64,000 nt of DNA from contig NZ_RCZD01000010.1 in assembly GCF_006438725.1 (NCBI RefSeq), positions 124,001-188,000 of the forward strand. The letters run 5' to 3'. The stretch comes from Ewingella americana (GTDB lineage: Bacteria; Pseudomonadota; Gammaproteobacteria; Enterobacterales; Enterobacteriaceae). Shown here piece by piece: positions 48,497-59,423 of the stretch. The position numbers and the translations under genes are program-made. Each line of letters opens with the position of its first letter. Position 1 is the first letter of the stretch. The notes beneath the pieces are model-generated. The model was not told the DNA's origin, searched no databases, and was given only the letters and a program-made list of their open reading frames with translations.

Positions 48497-49057
48497 TTAT
48501 TGATAAGTGATATCAATAAATGTCTTGGCGCTGACATTACCGGCAGTCACTGCGGGGGTTGATGCATTGGATTTATATGCCACTTTAAATTTCAGGGAGG
48601 TTTTCCCCTCACTTAACTGTTGTTTTTGTGAAGGTGCACCACCGTTAATATCAATCAGCGTAGTCCCATCATTTTCTAAAATGGCGACACCGACACCTGA
48701 AGCGGGTGAGGTGCTTGCATTATTCTTTAAGATTTCATTATCCAGTGAATCGGGCGAACCACTGAAAGCAACCTGCGCATTCTTAAATGTTGTGATATCA
48801 CAATCTTTAAGGTCAACAGTGAAATCGGTCATACCTGCATAACCATTACTCGCAGAAAAAGAAGAGGGTGTTACGGTAGGCAACTCCATCGTTTCCCCTG
48901 TTGTCGTCGTGCCACCATTAAAACCATTCAGACTACAGGCTGATGATGTGACCAGCCCGGTAAAGGTAATGTCCCCATCGGAGGCGAAAGAAAAGAGTGG
49001 GCAAGCAATTAATGTTACTAGCCCTAACGTTTTAATGTTCAAAATATAATTCCTCAT
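48497..49057 (-). CDS. Major fimbrial subunit (cluster 2)
   Basis: 186 residues from the ATG at 49057. Signal peptide-like start (LNIKTLGLVTLIACPLFSFA), then SDGDITFTGLVTSSACSLNG and VDLKDCDIT with the pilin Cys pair; C-terminus TFIDITYQ. The start is uncertain: a TTG at about 49042 has AGGA at good spacing and gives a shorter signal peptide. First gene of cluster 2. Confidence 0.87.
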   Translation of the reverse strand: MRNYILNIKTLGLVTLIACPLFSFASDGDITFTGLVTSSACSLNGFNGGTTTTGETMELPTVTPSSFSASNGYAGMTDFTVDLKDCDITTFKNAQVAFSGSPDSLDNEILKNNASTSPASGVGVAILENDGTTLIDINGGAPSQKQQLSEGKTSLKFKVAYKSNASTPAVTAGNVSAKTFIDITYQ

Positions 49058-49488
49058 TAATATCAAAAATATCACTGTGGTGTATCCACTTAAAAAACAT
49101 CACAGCCGCAGCCTTACTGCAGACAAAGTATAGGCTGATTAATCAAAAGATAAATTCCATAATATGAAAGTATTTTTTATAAAAACCAAACATGGAATCA
49201 TCCTCATCAATGAATTCGAAAGTAATAATTTAATAAATAAAAATATATCTTTAAGGCGGAGTAAATAATTACACCAAAATTTTTTAAATGATTTTCATAA
49301 ACTAACGTACTGAAAAACAAAAAACATTGTGCGCCTCATCGCGGCAATCATTTACAAAAACAAAAATAATCATTTTAACGCCTGCCCGAAGACGAATGTT
49401 AAAATTAATAAATCTTAAATGGACCTACGTGCCGGCGATGAGTTTTCGTCACATAACCGTATGCCCGCACCTAATATGGAAATATAAA
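49058..49488. other. AT-rich region upstream of cluster 2
   Basis: About 430 bases, strongly AT-rich, between the divergent cluster 2 pilin and an orphan small gene. Promoters are expected on both strands; none could be assigned with confidence. Confidence 0.4.
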
Positions 49489-49737
49489 ATGAATACACTT
49501 GTTTTGAGAAATTTTGAAGAATACAAACGTTGGTATTATGAGAACAACCTCTGTATCTGTGATGTTTTTACCGAGGATGAAGTGACAACCTGGATGGAGA
49601 ACGACAAACCCTCCGAGTACCCATGTATTATCTACCCGATCCCGAAAGAAAAAGAGTCTGGTGTTGATAAGTTCATGTACATTACGTTAAATGAAATCGA
49701 AGGATGGTGTCATCTTTTGCGGACGCATGGGAAATAA
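49489..49737 (+). CDS. 82-residue protein, unknown
   Basis: MNTLVLRNFEEYKRWYYENN at the front; acidic, with LCICDVFTEDEV, PCIIYPIPKEKES and C-terminal GWCHLLRTHGK. No signal peptide or membrane segment. GGAAATATAAA precedes the ATG at 49489; the frame is open upstream but without a site. It is flanked by AT-rich DNA and an IS remnant, so it is probably an acquired gene. I recognise no family. Confidence 0.55.
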   Translation: MNTLVLRNFEEYKRWYYENNLCICDVFTEDEVTTWMENDKPSEYPCIIYPIPKEKESGVDKFMYITLNEIEGWCHLLRTHGK

Positions 49738-49739
49738 AT

Positions 49740-49910
49740 AAAGACATTTCAGCCACTCATTGAAAGACTCCGCAGTGGCGTTATCCGCCGGTGTTCCCGG
49801 CCGTGAGAAGTCGATCCTAATTCCCCTTTGATACGCCACCTGCCCGGCAGTTTTCCCGCAAATTCAGTGCTGTTATCGGTTTTAAGCCGTGCAGGCAATG
49901 GTCGGAATTC
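49740..49910 (-). pseudogene. IS3-family transposase remnant
   Basis: On the minus strand the pieces RLKTDNSTEFAGK and, one base out of frame, AYQRGIRIDFSRPGTPADNA then TAESFNEWLKCL are the end of an IS3-type DDE integrase core (the second D and the E). A frameshift near 49843 separates them. No terminal repeats or orfA were found, so only a scar remains, ending about 80 bases before yhiN. Confidence 0.82.
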
Positions 49911-49991
49911 TGTTTCTGAATGGAGCAGGATTCTGGGTCAGGGTCACGAATGCGCAGATGCGAAGGTTCTGAAAACGACTCTGTACAAAGT

Positions 49992-51194
49992 TTATTTTTC
50001 CAGAACACTCACCAAATCCTGCGCACAGGCCCACGCGGAGCTCCACGCCCACTGGAAATTGTAACCCCCCAGCCAGCCGGTGACGTCTACCACTTCGCCA
50101 ATAAAGTACAAACCCGGCACTTTGGCGGCGGCCATGGTTTTTGACGAGAGTGCTTTGGTATCGACACCGCCGAGGGTGACTTCTGCAGTGCGATAGCCCT
50201 CGGTGCCGTTCGGCTGCACCTGCCAGTTTTGCAATTGTTCTACCAGCTCTGCCTGCTGTGACGCATGCAGTTGCTTCAGCGTGACGTCCGGCAGTTGGCC
50301 GAGGGTTTGCAAACATTCCACCAGCCGCTTAGGCAATTGCATCGCCAGCGTATTCTTCAGGCTTTGGTTGGGGTGCTGCTGACGCTGAGAATCTAAAAAC
50401 CCCGCCAGGTCTACATCAGGGAGTAAGTTAACGCTCACAAACTCACCTGGCTGCCAATAGCTCGACAGCTGTAAAACGGCCGGGCCTGACATGCCGCGAT
50501 GAGTAAACAGAATACTTTCGCGAAACACCGTTCCATCTTCGGCGGTCAGGACTGCAGGTACGGAGACACCAGAGAGCGTCTGTATGTGGTCAAGCAGCGG
50601 TTTATGTAGCGTAAAAGGCACCAGACCCGCGCGGGTAGGTAACACCTTCAGGCCAAACTGTTCGGCCAGACGGTATCCCCACGGGGAGGCTCCCAGGCCA
50701 GGCATCGATAACCCGCCGCTGGCTACCACAAGTGAGTGAGCACTCACAGTTGAGCCATTAACCTTGATATCAAAGCCATTTTCTGTTTTTTCGACACCGG
50801 TTATTTCACTGCGCAGACGTATATCAACCAGACCTTTGGCGCATTCGCTTTCCAGCATGGCGACAATTTGCTGCGCCGAATCATCGCAGAACAGTTGGCC
50901 GAGGGTTTTCTCATGCCAGGCGATACCGTGCCGGTTGACCATATCGATGAAGTCCCACTGGGTATAACGGGCCAGTGCCGATTTACAAAAGTGAGGGTTC
51001 TGCGACAGATAAGCCGCCGGCTCTGCATATAAATTGGTGAAATTGCAGCGCCCACCGCCGGACATCAGAATTTTGCGGCCAATCTTCTTGCCGTTATCCA
51101 GCAAAACGACGCGGCGGCCACCCTGGCCTGCAAGCGCTGCGCAGAACAGTCCGGCAGCACCGGCGCCAACGACAACAACATCAACCTGTTCCAC
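49992..51194 (-). CDS. yhiN: FAD/NAD(P)-binding flavoprotein YhiN
   Basis: 400 residues, as in E. coli YhiN and close to it. FAD Rossmann motif VVVGAGAAGLFCAALAG at the N-terminus; HI0933-family block GRKILMSGGGRCNFTN; C-terminal GLYFIGEVVDVTGWLGGYNFQWAWSS. The start is GTG at 51194 with GAGG 6 bases upstream. The biological role is not established. Divergent from pitA. Confidence 0.94.
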   Translation of the reverse strand: MEQVDVVVVGAGAAGLFCAALAGQGGRRVVLLDNGKKIGRKILMSGGGRCNFTNLYAEPAAYLSQNPHFCKSALARYTQWDFIDMVNRHGIAWHEKTLGQLFCDDSAQQIVAMLESECAKGLVDIRLRSEITGVEKTENGFDIKVNGSTVSAHSLVVASGGLSMPGLGASPWGYRLAEQFGLKVLPTRAGLVPFTLHKPLLDHIQTLSGVSVPAVLTAEDGTVFRESILFTHRGMSGPAVLQLSSYWQPGEFVSVNLLPDVDLAGFLDSQRQQHPNQSLKNTLAMQLPKRLVECLQTLGQLPDVTLKQLHASQQAELVEQLQNWQVQPNGTEGYRTAEVTLGGVDTKALSSKTMAAAKVPGLYFIGEVVDVTGWLGGYNFQWAWSSAWACAQDLVSVLEK

Positions 51195-51526
51195 TTCGGC
51201 CTCACTTTTCTTTCAATCTTTAGCTAGGTTAGCTACGTTTATAGCAGCAGCAGGCGGGAGCAAAAAATTCGCCATTCGCCGCTTCGGGGCGCGATTGTAA
51301 GGTGCTAACGGGCCTGAAGCCAGCCAGTAAGCCCGTCGAAATACCAAAGTAAGCAAATGTTTCATCTTTAATGAGCAAATAACGCGTTGATTTAGAAAAG
51401 ATTAGCCTTAAAAAAGGTAAATAATGACCTGTTTCTAGTCAAAAAAATGTCATATTTTCCTTTTACCGTCCCCCTGTTCTCGCAGATAATGCGCGGCGTT
51501 CATGACCACAAACTGGCGTAACAATT
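51195..51526. other. yhiN-pitA divergent region
   Basis: 332 bases. At about 51435-51454 two GTCA elements are 11 bases apart (tagtcaa, then atgtcat), a weak half of a Pho box. Otherwise nothing clear was seen. Confidence 0.35.
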
Positions 51527-53041
51527 ATGCTGCATTTATTTGCCGGGTTAGATTTTCATACCGGCTCGTTGTTGATTCTCGCGTTACTGTTTGTGCTGTT
51601 CTACGAAGCCATCAACGGCTTTCACGATACGGCTAACGCAGTAGCAACCGTCATCTATACCCGCGCAATGCGCTCGCAACTTGCGGTCGTTATGGCTGGG
51701 GTATTTAACTTCTTAGGCGTTATTCTTGGTGGCTTGAGCGTGGCCTACGCCATTGTTCATTTGCTGCCGACTGATCTTTTACTGAATGTCGGTTCCACTC
51801 ACGGTCTGGCCATGGTGTTCTCCATGTTGCTGGCCGCCATCATCTGGAACCTGGGAACCTGGTACTTCGGCCTGCCGGCCTCCAGTTCTCATACCCTTAT
51901 TGGTGCCATTATCGGTGTCGGTCTGACCAATGCATTAATCACCCACAGCTCGGTGGTAGATGCATTAAACATTCCGAAGATGATCGGTATTTTCGCGTCA
52001 TTGATCATTTCACCGCTGGTCGGGATGATAATGGCCGGAGCCATGATTTTCGTGCTGCGCCGCTACTGGAGCGGAACCAAAAAACACGCGCGTATTCACC
52101 TGACGCCAGCTGAACGTGAAAAGAAAGACGGTAAAAAGAAGCCGCCCTTCTGGACCCGCATCGGTCTGATTCTGTCAGCCATTGGGGTCAGCTTCTCGCA
52201 CGGCGCCAATGACGGTCAGAAAGGCATTGGTCTGATCATGTTGGTGCTGATTGGCGTAGCACCTGCGGGCTTTGTGCTGAACATGAGCGCCACCGGTTAC
52301 GATATCACCCGTACCCGCGACGCCGTTACGCACTTGCAACAGTACTATCAGCAGCATAGTAACGCCCTGCCGCACATCGTGGCGATGACGCCGCTGGTGC
52401 AAACGCCAGATGAATCTGCAGCGGCAGTCGCAGATTCGCAGAAGGAAAAAGTGTTCCATTGCGACAGTTCGCATGCACTGGACGCGATTGACCGTACGCA
52501 GGTGTTACTGGCGAATCTGCAATCCTACAGCGACCTGTCACCGGAGCAACGCAGCCATATGCGTCGCCTGCTGATGTGCGCTGCGGATACTGCCGATAAA
52601 GCCGCCAAGCTGGAAGAAACCACCCCGGCTGACAAACGCTTTCTTGGTGAGCTGAAAGGCGACATTCTGCAAACCGTAGAATATGCCCCGATCTGGATCA
52701 TCATCGCTGTTGCCCTGGCGTTGGCACTGGGTACCATGATTGGCTGGAAGCGCGTTGCGACCACCATCGGTGAAAAAATTGGCAAGAAAGGCATGACTTA
52801 TGCACAAGGGCTATCGGCGCAGTTAACTGCCGCCGTGTCGATTGGTGTGGCCAGTTATACCGGAATGCCAGTGTCCACCACCCACGTTCTCTCATCTGCA
52901 GTGGCCGGTACTATGTTGGTAGACGGCGGCGGTGTGCAGAGCAAAACGGTGAAAAACATCGCGATGGCATGGATCTTAACCCTGCCAGTCTCGATTGTGC
53001 TTTCCGGTGGGCTGTATTGGATCGCGCTGAAACTGATTTAA
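51527..53041 (+). CDS. pitA: Low-affinity inorganic phosphate transporter
   Basis: 504 residues, about ten membrane segments in two homologous halves: [20 protein letters not shown] near the N-terminus and [16 protein letters not shown] in the middle, with the duplicated GHDxAN/GANDGQ-type signature. A cytoplasmic loop (about 265-380) separates the halves. It imports phosphate as metal-phosphate with protons. Length and sequence match E. coli PitA. The ribosome site is weak. Confidence 0.95.
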   Translation: MLHLFAGLDFHTGSLLILALLFVLFYEAINGFHDTANAVATVIYTRAMRSQLAVVMAGVFNFLGVILGGLSVAYAIVHLLPTDLLLNVGSTHGLAMVFSMLLAAIIWNLGTWYFGLPASSSHTLIGAIIGVGLTNALITHSSVVDALNIPKMIGIFASLIISPLVGMIMAGAMIFVLRRYWSGTKKHARIHLTPAEREKKDGKKKPPFWTRIGLILSAIGVSFSHGANDGQKGIGLIMLVLIGVAPAGFVLNMSATGYDITRTRDAVTHLQQYYQQHSNALPHIVAMTPLVQTPDESAAAVADSQKEKVFHCDSSHALDAIDRTQVLLANLQSYSDLSPEQRSHMRRLLMCAADTADKAAKLEETTPADKRFLGELKGDILQTVEYAPIWIIIAVALALALGTMIGWKRVATTIGEKIGKKGMTYAQGLSAQLTAAVSIGVASYTGMPVSTTHVLSSAVAGTMLVDGGGVQSKTVKNIAMAWILTLPVSIVLSGGLYWIALKLI

Positions 53042-53058
53042 GTCTGATGACGTGATGT

Positions 53059-53098
53059 AAAAAAGGCGGCTATTCATAGGAATAAGCCGCCTTTTTAT
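53059..53098. terminator. pitA terminator
   Basis: Stem aaaaaggcggct / agccgcctttt with T and A runs on either side; it works for pitA and possibly for uspB (convergent). Confidence 0.9.
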
Positions 53099-53136
53099 TT
53101 GCCTTGCCTCTTCACCACACCCTCCATAGCCGGTTT

Positions 53137-53472
53137 TCAATACCAGATTATCATCGCCAACATACAGACCAAAATGAGCCCACACAGGCATGTCGTCAGC
53201 ATAAACTGCCCGCGAACCCGCTCACAGCGTCGGATAAACTCGGGGTCATGATGATCGCTATAGCGCTGGGCATAGATGTATCGCACCAGTCTGATTTGCT
53301 TACTCGGTTGTCCGTGAGCCGTGAAAAAACCACCGCCATCGACATACTGATAAAGCAAAGGATCGCACCCGCGTAACACCACCAGTAATGCCCGCAATGA
53401 AGAGTAGTAACGCAGCATATTGACGACGCAGACAAAACATAAGGCCCAAAACAGCGCAACGGGACTGATCAT
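53137..53472 (-). CDS. uspB: Universal stress protein B
   Basis: 111 residues, the same length as E. coli UspB. Two hydrophobic segments (about 1-20 and 88-108) with the conserved middle [31 protein letters not shown]. Inner-membrane protein, RpoS-dependent in E. coli and linked to ethanol tolerance. GAGGGGGAATT precedes the ATG. Divergent from uspA, as in E. coli. Confidence 0.95.
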   Translation of the reverse strand: MISPVALFWALCFVCVVNMLRYYSSLRALLVVLRGCDPLLYQYVDGGGFFTAHGQPSKQIRLVRYIYAQRYSDHHDPEFIRRCERVRGQFMLTTCLCGLILVCMLAMIIWY

Positions 53473-53841
53473 AATTCCCCCTCAAGACGAATTTACCACG
53501 CACAGTGCCGCCTTAAATATGACGCCTGTTCGCCGCTTCGCCCTACGACCTAAGACATCTCACCCCCCGGGTAAAAGTGCACCCGCCCACCCTGTCGTCA
53601 CAATAAAAACCAGAGACGTCTGGCACACAACGCCGGTCCCTTAATATTCAGTGTAGGAAACGAAATAAAAAAGGGGGGCTGCATCTTCATATTATTTACG
53701 TCTATGGATTTGCATCAGAATCACTTTCTGGAAACGGGGTGACCGGCTTGATTTCTCACGCCCTTTTAGCGCTATACTTAAAAAATGAAGATCGTATGAT
53801 ACTGATATCGCTATTCGCTGACCTATGGAAGGAGTTTTCTT
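53473..53841. other. uspB-uspA divergent region
   Basis: 369 bases holding the promoters of both stress genes. No further gene or clear operator was found. Confidence 0.4.
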
Positions 53842-54282
53842 ATGTCTTACAAACACATACTCATTGCGGTTGATTTGTCCCCCGAAAGCAAAGTGCTGGT
53901 CGAAAAAGCAGTCTCCATGGCGCGCCCCTATAACGCCAAAGTGTCGCTGATCCATGTTGATGTTAACTACTCCGATTTATACACTGGTCTGATTGATGTC
54001 AATCTGGGCGACATGCAGAAACGTATTTCTGAAGAAACCCACCACGCGCTGACTGAACTGTCGCAAAATGCGGGCTACCCGATTTCAGAAACCCTGAGCG
54101 GCAGCGGTGATTTAGCGCAAGTGTTGGTGGATGCCATTAATAAATACAGCGTCGATTTAGTGCTGTGTGGCCATCATCAGGACTTCTGGAGCAAACTGAT
54201 GTCTTCAGCACGTCAATTGATTAACACCGTTCATATCGATATGCTGATTGTTCCGCTGCGTGACGAAGAAGACGCCGAATAA
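53842..54282 (+). CDS. uspA: Universal stress protein A
   Basis: 146 residues (E. coli 144). [20 protein letters not shown] at the N-terminus and C-terminal [15 protein letters not shown] are diagnostic. Cytoplasmic dimer induced by growth arrest. AAGGAG lies 8 bases before the ATG. It lacks the G-x2-G-x9-G(S/T) ATP loop of other Usp proteins, as does E. coli UspA. Confidence 0.97.
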   Translation: MSYKHILIAVDLSPESKVLVEKAVSMARPYNAKVSLIHVDVNYSDLYTGLIDVNLGDMQKRISEETHHALTELSQNAGYPISETLSGSGDLAQVLVDAINKYSVDLVLCGHHQDFWSKLMSSARQLINTVHIDMLIVPLRDEEDAE

Positions 54283-54298
54283 TGTCTGAAAGACGGCA

Positions 54299-54333
54299 TG
54301 GAAAAGGGGATGCCACGGCATCTCCTTTTGTTT
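54299..54333 (+). terminator. uspA terminator
   Basis: Stem aaaggggatgcc / ggcatctccttt around a very short loop, followed by TG and TTTTG. Confidence 0.7.
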
Positions 54334-54451
54334 TGTATCATTGAAATTTTTTAAAACATTCACAAAACTAATGAATGAGCTATACAAAATCAGGAATTTC
54401 TTTTATAGCTAGGGGAGGTATCTCTCAGGCAAAAAGGAACTGTCAGACGTC

Positions 54452-55285
54452 ATGGCGACATACGATATCGACACCACCGCCCAGCTCTGCGGCGTACACC
54501 CCATTACCTTGCGCACCTGGCAGCGTCACGGATTAATCAAACCGCACCGTACCCCACAAGGCCAGCGCCTCTACAGCGACGACGATCTGTCACAGATTCA
54601 TGTGATCCTCGACTGGGTAAACCGTGGCGTACCACTCGGCCAGATCCGCAGCCGGATCCTGGGCGAAACCACTGAATGTCTCAATGGCTGGCGGGAGATT
54701 CAGGCTGAAATCCTCACCTGTCTCGACCATTTCGATGCCGACAAATTACGCCGCATTACCTGGCGCTGCGGCCGCGAATACCCGCCTGCCAATCTGGTGA
54801 ATGACGTGTTTCGTCCGCTGCGCCGTTTTCTGGCCTCCAGCAAACACCCGCTGATGAAACAACAACTCGGCCTGCTCGACGGCACCATCATCGAGTATTC
54901 GGCTTTTATCCTCACCACGTCACGAAAGAAAGGCTTGCCCCGCATATTGCTGATGGCGATGCACATCCGCGACCCGCTGGAAATGTGGCTGGAAGCCATG
55001 TCACTGGCAGGGGAAGGCTTACGGGTGGAAGTGATCTCTGCCACCATTGCCGAACCGGATCTGTCGCGCTTTAACATGCAACATTATGTGATTTGGTCAG
55101 ATAAACGCCTGAACGAACGCCAGCAGGCGCTGTTTCATGGATGGGAAGCGGAAGGTTTGCCGGTCATGCTGGTCGGCCATGTGACGCAGTTGCCAGTGGC
55201 GGCGGTGAAGCCACAACCGGCGAACGTCGATACGGCCTTGATTGAGAAATTGTTTTATAACGGTGTGTATATATCGAACCGGTGA
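54452..55285 (+). CDS. MerR-family regulator, MlrA-like
   Basis: 277 residues. MerR winged HTH at about 3-70 ([40 protein letters not shown]). The long C-terminal domain ([28 protein letters not shown]) is like MlrA, the activator of the curli/biofilm regulator csgD in E. coli. The N-terminus differs enough that I call it MlrA-like only. Its last 31 bases overlap the 3' end of rsmJ on the other strand. Confidence 0.85.
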   Translation: MATYDIDTTAQLCGVHPITLRTWQRHGLIKPHRTPQGQRLYSDDDLSQIHVILDWVNRGVPLGQIRSRILGETTECLNGWREIQAEILTCLDHFDADKLRRITWRCGREYPPANLVNDVFRPLRRFLASSKHPLMKQQLGLLDGTIIEYSAFILTTSRKKGLPRILLMAMHIRDPLEMWLEAMSLAGEGLRVEVISATIAEPDLSRFNMQHYVIWSDKRLNERQQALFHGWEAEGLPVMLVGHVTQLPVAAVKPQPANVDTALIEKLFYNGVYISNR

Positions 55286-56001
55286 CTTTTGGTGGTCAGG
55301 GCAGCTTGCGCGGGGGTATCGGCCATCGGTGGCGCATAGTCTGGCCGTTTAACGACAATCCGCTTGGTCGCCAGACGACGTGCGGGTTCCAGCAAGCCAT
55401 CTGCATCCGCATCCGGGCCCACTAACCCCTGGAATACCCGCATCTCTTTCTTCACCAGCGCACTTTTCTGTTTATGCGGATACATCGGATCAAGGTACAC
55501 CACCTCCGGTTTTGGCGTCAGGTCCGCCAGTGCCGTCAGGCTGGATGCATGTAACAGCGTCATACGTTCACGCAGCCACGGGCCGATTTCCGCATCGCGA
55601 TAACCGCGCGCCAGGCCATCATCCAGCAGCGCAGCCACCACCGGGTTACGCTCAAGCATCCGCACGTGACAGCCAAGCGACGCCAGTACGAAGGCGTCAC
55701 GCCCCAGCCCCGCCGTCGCATCGACCACATTGGGCCGGTATCCGCCTTTGATGCCAACGGCTTTTGCCACGGCTTCACCACGACCGCCGCCAAACTTACG
55801 CCGGTGTGCCATAGTGCCACCGACAAAATCGACATAAATCGCGCCCAGTTTAGGCTCATCGCGCTTTCGCAACTCAAGACGTTCAGGCGTCAGCACCAGC
55901 GCCATCACGGCGTCGCTATCTGACGTCAGGTTCCAGCGTTCGGCCAGAATAGATAAGGCGCCTGCATCGGCGCCTTCTTCACAAATTAAACAGACACTCA
56001 C
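55255..56001 (-). CDS. rsmJ: 16S rRNA (guanine-1516-N2)-methyltransferase
   Basis: 248 residues (E. coli 250). SAM-binding [19 protein letters not shown] and catalytic-type [23 protein letters not shown] are diagnostic. It methylates G1516 of 16S rRNA. The start is GTG at 56001 with GAGGAA upstream, 14 bases after the prlC stop, so prlC-rsmJ form an operon as in E. coli. Confidence 0.96.
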   Translation of the reverse strand: MSVCLICEEGADAGALSILAERWNLTSDSDAVMALVLTPERLELRKRDEPKLGAIYVDFVGGTMAHRRKFGGGRGEAVAKAVGIKGGYRPNVVDATAGLGRDAFVLASLGCHVRMLERNPVVAALLDDGLARGYRDAEIGPWLRERMTLLHASSLTALADLTPKPEVVYLDPMYPHKQKSALVKKEMRVFQGLVGPDADADGLLEPARRLATKRIVVKRPDYAPPMADTPAQAALTTKSHRFDIYTPL

Positions 56002-56015
56002 GGGGTGACGTTTCC

Positions 56016-58091
56016 TCAGGCAGGCTCTTTCGTGCCGCTCTCTTTAATACCGTAATGACGCAGCATAGCATCCAGCTGAGGTTCACGCCCACGGAAGCGT
56101 TTGAACAGCTCCATCGGCTCTTCCGAACCGCCACGTGACAAAATGTTGTCGAGGAAAGACTGCCCGGTTTGTCGATTGAAAATCCCTTCTTCTTCGAAGC
56201 GCGAATAGGCATCAGCAGAGAGCACTTCCGCCCACAGGTAGCTGTAATATCCGGCCGCATAACCGCCCGCAAAAATATGGCTGAATGCGTGGGGGAAACG
56301 GCCCCAGCTTGGTGATGGCACCACGGCAACCTGCTTTTTGATCTCCGCCAGCGTCTGCAAAATCTGCGCGCCTTTGGCCGGGTCATACTCGGCATGCATA
56401 CGGAAGTCGAACAGGCCGAACTCCAGTTGACGCAGAATAAACAACGCAGCCTGATAGTTTTTGGCGGCCAGCATTTTATCCAGCATCTCTTTCGGCAGCG
56501 GTTCACCGGTTTCAAAATGGCCGGAGATAAACGCCAGCGCATCCGGTTCCCAACACCAGTTTTCCATAAACTGACTTGGCAGTTCGACCGCATCCCACGC
56601 CACACCGGAAATACCGGCCACGCCTGCAGTGTCGATTTTGGTCAGCATATGGTGCAGACCGTGGCCAAATTCGTGGAACAGCGTGGTGACTTCGTTGTGG
56701 GTAAACAGCGCCGGTTTGTTGCCAACCGGACCGTTAAAGTTACAGGTCAGATAAGCGACCGGTTTTTGCACTTCACCGTTGGCTTTACGCAGGCTACCGG
56801 CACAGTCGTTCATCCAGGCACCGCCGCGTTTATGCTCACGCGCATACAGGTCGAGATAGAAGCTGCCGCGCAGCTCACCGGACTCATCGAACAGGTCGAA
56901 GAAACGCACATCTTTGTGCCAGATTTCAACGTCAGTGCGCTCTTTGGCCGTGATGCCGTAAATACGATTCACGACTTCAAACAGCCCTTCCAGCGCGCGC
57001 TGTTCGGGGAAGTACGGCCGCAGCTGTTCGTCATTAATAGAGAACAGATGCTGTTTCTGTTTTTCGCCGTAGAACGGCAGGTCCCAGGCTTCCATTGCAT
57101 CCACGCCATAATGCGTTTTGGCGAAAGCGCGCAGTTGGGCCAGCTCCTGCTCCGCCTGAGGGCGGGCGCGTTTGGCGAGGTCATTGAGGAAGTCGATCAC
57201 CTGCGAGGTGTTTTCAGCCATTTTGGTGGCAAGTGACATATCAGCGAACGAGGCAAAGCCCAGCAGTTCTGCCAGTTCGTGGCGCAGCGCCAGCGTTTCG
57301 GCCATCACCGCGCTGTTGTCCCATTTCCCGGCATTCGGCCCCTGGTCTGACGCACGGGTCAGGAAGGCGCGGTACATCTCTTCACGCAGTTCACGGTTTA
57401 CACCGTAGGTCATGACCGGCAGATAGCTTGGGATATCCAGCGTTAATAGCCAGCCCTCCTGCTCTTTCGATTCGGCCAGCGCTTTGGCCGCCGCCAACGC
57501 ACTTTCCGGCAACCCCTCTAAATCAGCAACGTCGGTGATAAGTTTGCTCCAACCCATGGTGGCATCAAGCACGTTGTTGCTGTAGGTCGAACCTAACTCA
57601 GACAAGCGGGCGGAGATCTCACCGTAGCGTTTCTGTTTCTCCGGGGGTAGACCAATCCCTGACAGCTCGAAGTCACGCAGCGCGTTGTCCACGGCTTTCT
57701 TCTGCGCCAGCGTCAGTTGGCCATAGTGCTCGCCCTCTTTCAGGTCGCGGTAGGCGTTGTACAGACCGGCGTGTTGCCCTACCCAGGTGCTGAATTCGGA
57801 GATGATCGGCAGGCACTGTTCGTAGGCTTCACGCAACTCAGGGCTGTTTTTCACCGCATTCAGATGCCCGACCGGTGACCAGATACGGCTCAGGCGATCG
57901 TCGCTTTCCGCCAGCGGCTGGCACAAGGTTTCCCAGTTGAAAGGGCCGGATTGCGCCACCACCTTTTCAACCGTCTGGCGGCACGCTTCAATAGCCGATT
58001 GCATGGCAGGAACGATATGTTCAGGGCGAATCGCAGAAAACGGCGGCAGGGTAAAGTCTTGCAAAAGCGGATTGGTTGAAGCTGTAGTCAT
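56016..58091 (-). CDS. prlC: Oligopeptidase A
   Basis: 691 residues, M3 zinc metallopeptidase; HEFGH at 473-477 with downstream Glu. It degrades signal peptide fragments and other oligopeptides in the cytoplasm. The ATG at 58091 ([19 protein letters not shown]) is chosen because it has AGGA upstream and the family N-terminus; 21 further in-frame codons upstream are unlikely. About 11 residues longer than E. coli PrlC. Confidence 0.96.
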   Translation of the reverse strand: MTTASTNPLLQDFTLPPFSAIRPEHIVPAMQSAIEACRQTVEKVVAQSGPFNWETLCQPLAESDDRLSRIWSPVGHLNAVKNSPELREAYEQCLPIISEFSTWVGQHAGLYNAYRDLKEGEHYGQLTLAQKKAVDNALRDFELSGIGLPPEKQKRYGEISARLSELGSTYSNNVLDATMGWSKLITDVADLEGLPESALAAAKALAESKEQEGWLLTLDIPSYLPVMTYGVNRELREEMYRAFLTRASDQGPNAGKWDNSAVMAETLALRHELAELLGFASFADMSLATKMAENTSQVIDFLNDLAKRARPQAEQELAQLRAFAKTHYGVDAMEAWDLPFYGEKQKQHLFSINDEQLRPYFPEQRALEGLFEVVNRIYGITAKERTDVEIWHKDVRFFDLFDESGELRGSFYLDLYAREHKRGGAWMNDCAGSLRKANGEVQKPVAYLTCNFNGPVGNKPALFTHNEVTTLFHEFGHGLHHMLTKIDTAGVAGISGVAWDAVELPSQFMENWCWEPDALAFISGHFETGEPLPKEMLDKMLAAKNYQAALFILRQLEFGLFDFRMHAEYDPAKGAQILQTLAEIKKQVAVVPSPSWGRFPHAFSHIFAGGYAAGYYSYLWAEVLSADAYSRFEEEGIFNRQTGQSFLDNILSRGGSEEPMELFKRFRGREPQLDAMLRHYGIKESGTKEPA

Positions 58092-58389
58092 AGGGAGGTC
58101 CTGTTGTTGTGTGCATGATGCGCGTGGCGCTGGCTTCGGCTCTTCGCGCAACACACCGGGAATGAGGGTCTTCTTAAAGATGACGTAACTTCTAACATGC
58201 GGTCAAGGGGTGGGAAAATCAATGGGTGTTGGGATCTGGTTAGGTTGTGGCTAACAGACGGTTTATACTAAGCCGCATTAAAGGCGCGCCGTTTTCAGCG
58301 GCAGCCTGCATCACTATCCAGGCACAGTATAAATTTTCGGTAACCCACTGATTTTACTGTCTACATTCATTATTCGGAAACGTAAATCC

Positions 58390-59232
58390 ATGCTGAGTTA
58401 CCGCCACAGTTTTCACGCTGGCAACCACGCCGACGTCCTCAAACATACCGTTCAGAGCCTGATCATTGAATCTCTGAAAGAAAAAGATAAACCTTTCCTG
58501 TATCTCGACACCCACGCCGGTGCCGGTCGCTACCTGTTGAGCGGTGAACACGCCGAACGCACGGGCGAATATATGGAAGGCATTGCACGCATCTGGCAGC
58601 GCGAAGATCAACCCGCCGAGCTGGCTCCTTACATGTCGGTCATCAAATATTTCAACCGCAACGAGAATCTGCGTTACTACCCAGGCTCACCGCTCATCGC
58701 CCGCCAGTTGCTGCGTGAAGATGACAAACTGCACATGACCGAACTGCACCCGAGCGACTTCCCGCTGTTGCGTAATGAGTTCCAGAAAGATAGCCGTGCG
58801 AAAGTCTTGCGCGAAGACGGTTATCAGCAGATTAAAGCCCAGCTGCCGCCTCTCTCACGCCGTGGCCTGATCCTGATGGACCCGTCATATGAGCTGAAAA
58901 CCGATTATCAGGACGTGGTAAAAGGCATCCAGGAAGGCTACAAACGTTTTGCCACTGGCACTTACGCCCTGTGGTATCCCGTGGTGCTGCGTCAGCAGAT
59001 CAAAAAAATGCTGCGTGAGCTCGAAGCGACCGGCATCCGCCGCATTCTGCAAATCGAACTGGGCGTGCGCCCGGACAGAGATCAGCGCGGTATGACCGCC
59101 TCGGGGATGATCGTGATTAACCCGCCATGGAAACTCGAGCAGCAAATGAACACCGTTCTACCCTGGCTGCTCGAAACGCTGGTGCCTTCCGGTACCGGCC
59201 ATCAGTTGGTCAAATGGGTCGTTCCTGAGTAA
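58390..59232 (+). CDS. rlmJ: 23S rRNA (adenine-2030-N6)-methyltransferase
   Basis: 280 residues, as in E. coli. N-terminal MLSYRHSFHAGNHADVLKH and catalytic motif GLILMDPSYE (DPPY-type) are diagnostic. It methylates A2030 of 23S rRNA. Divergent from prlC, as in E. coli. Confidence 0.96.
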   Translation: MLSYRHSFHAGNHADVLKHTVQSLIIESLKEKDKPFLYLDTHAGAGRYLLSGEHAERTGEYMEGIARIWQREDQPAELAPYMSVIKYFNRNENLRYYPGSPLIARQLLREDDKLHMTELHPSDFPLLRNEFQKDSRAKVLREDGYQQIKAQLPPLSRRGLILMDPSYELKTDYQDVVKGIQEGYKRFATGTYALWYPVVLRQQIKKMLRELEATGIRRILQIELGVRPDRDQRGMTASGMIVINPPWKLEQQMNTVLPWLLETLVPSGTGHQLVKWVVPE

Positions 59233-59261
59233 ATCCTCGCTGATATTTCCCGCTTAGTCAT

Positions 59262-59290
59262 GCCAGAGCCGCTTATCCAAAGGCTCTGGC
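59262..59290 (+). terminator. Hairpin after rlmJ
   Basis: 9-bp stem gccagagcc / ggctctggc with an 11-base loop; no T run, so it is a weak terminator or an RNA stabiliser. Confidence 0.5.
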
Positions 59291-59423
59291 TATCAAACCT
59301 ATCGCAATCATCGTTCCAAACTTTGCGACAAACTCAATTCCCACGTTAAACTCTTAGGCAATTATGTAGATTAGCGACGCTGGTATTGGCGTTCTTCATT
59401 TTTCAAAATTCATGGAAAATCCG

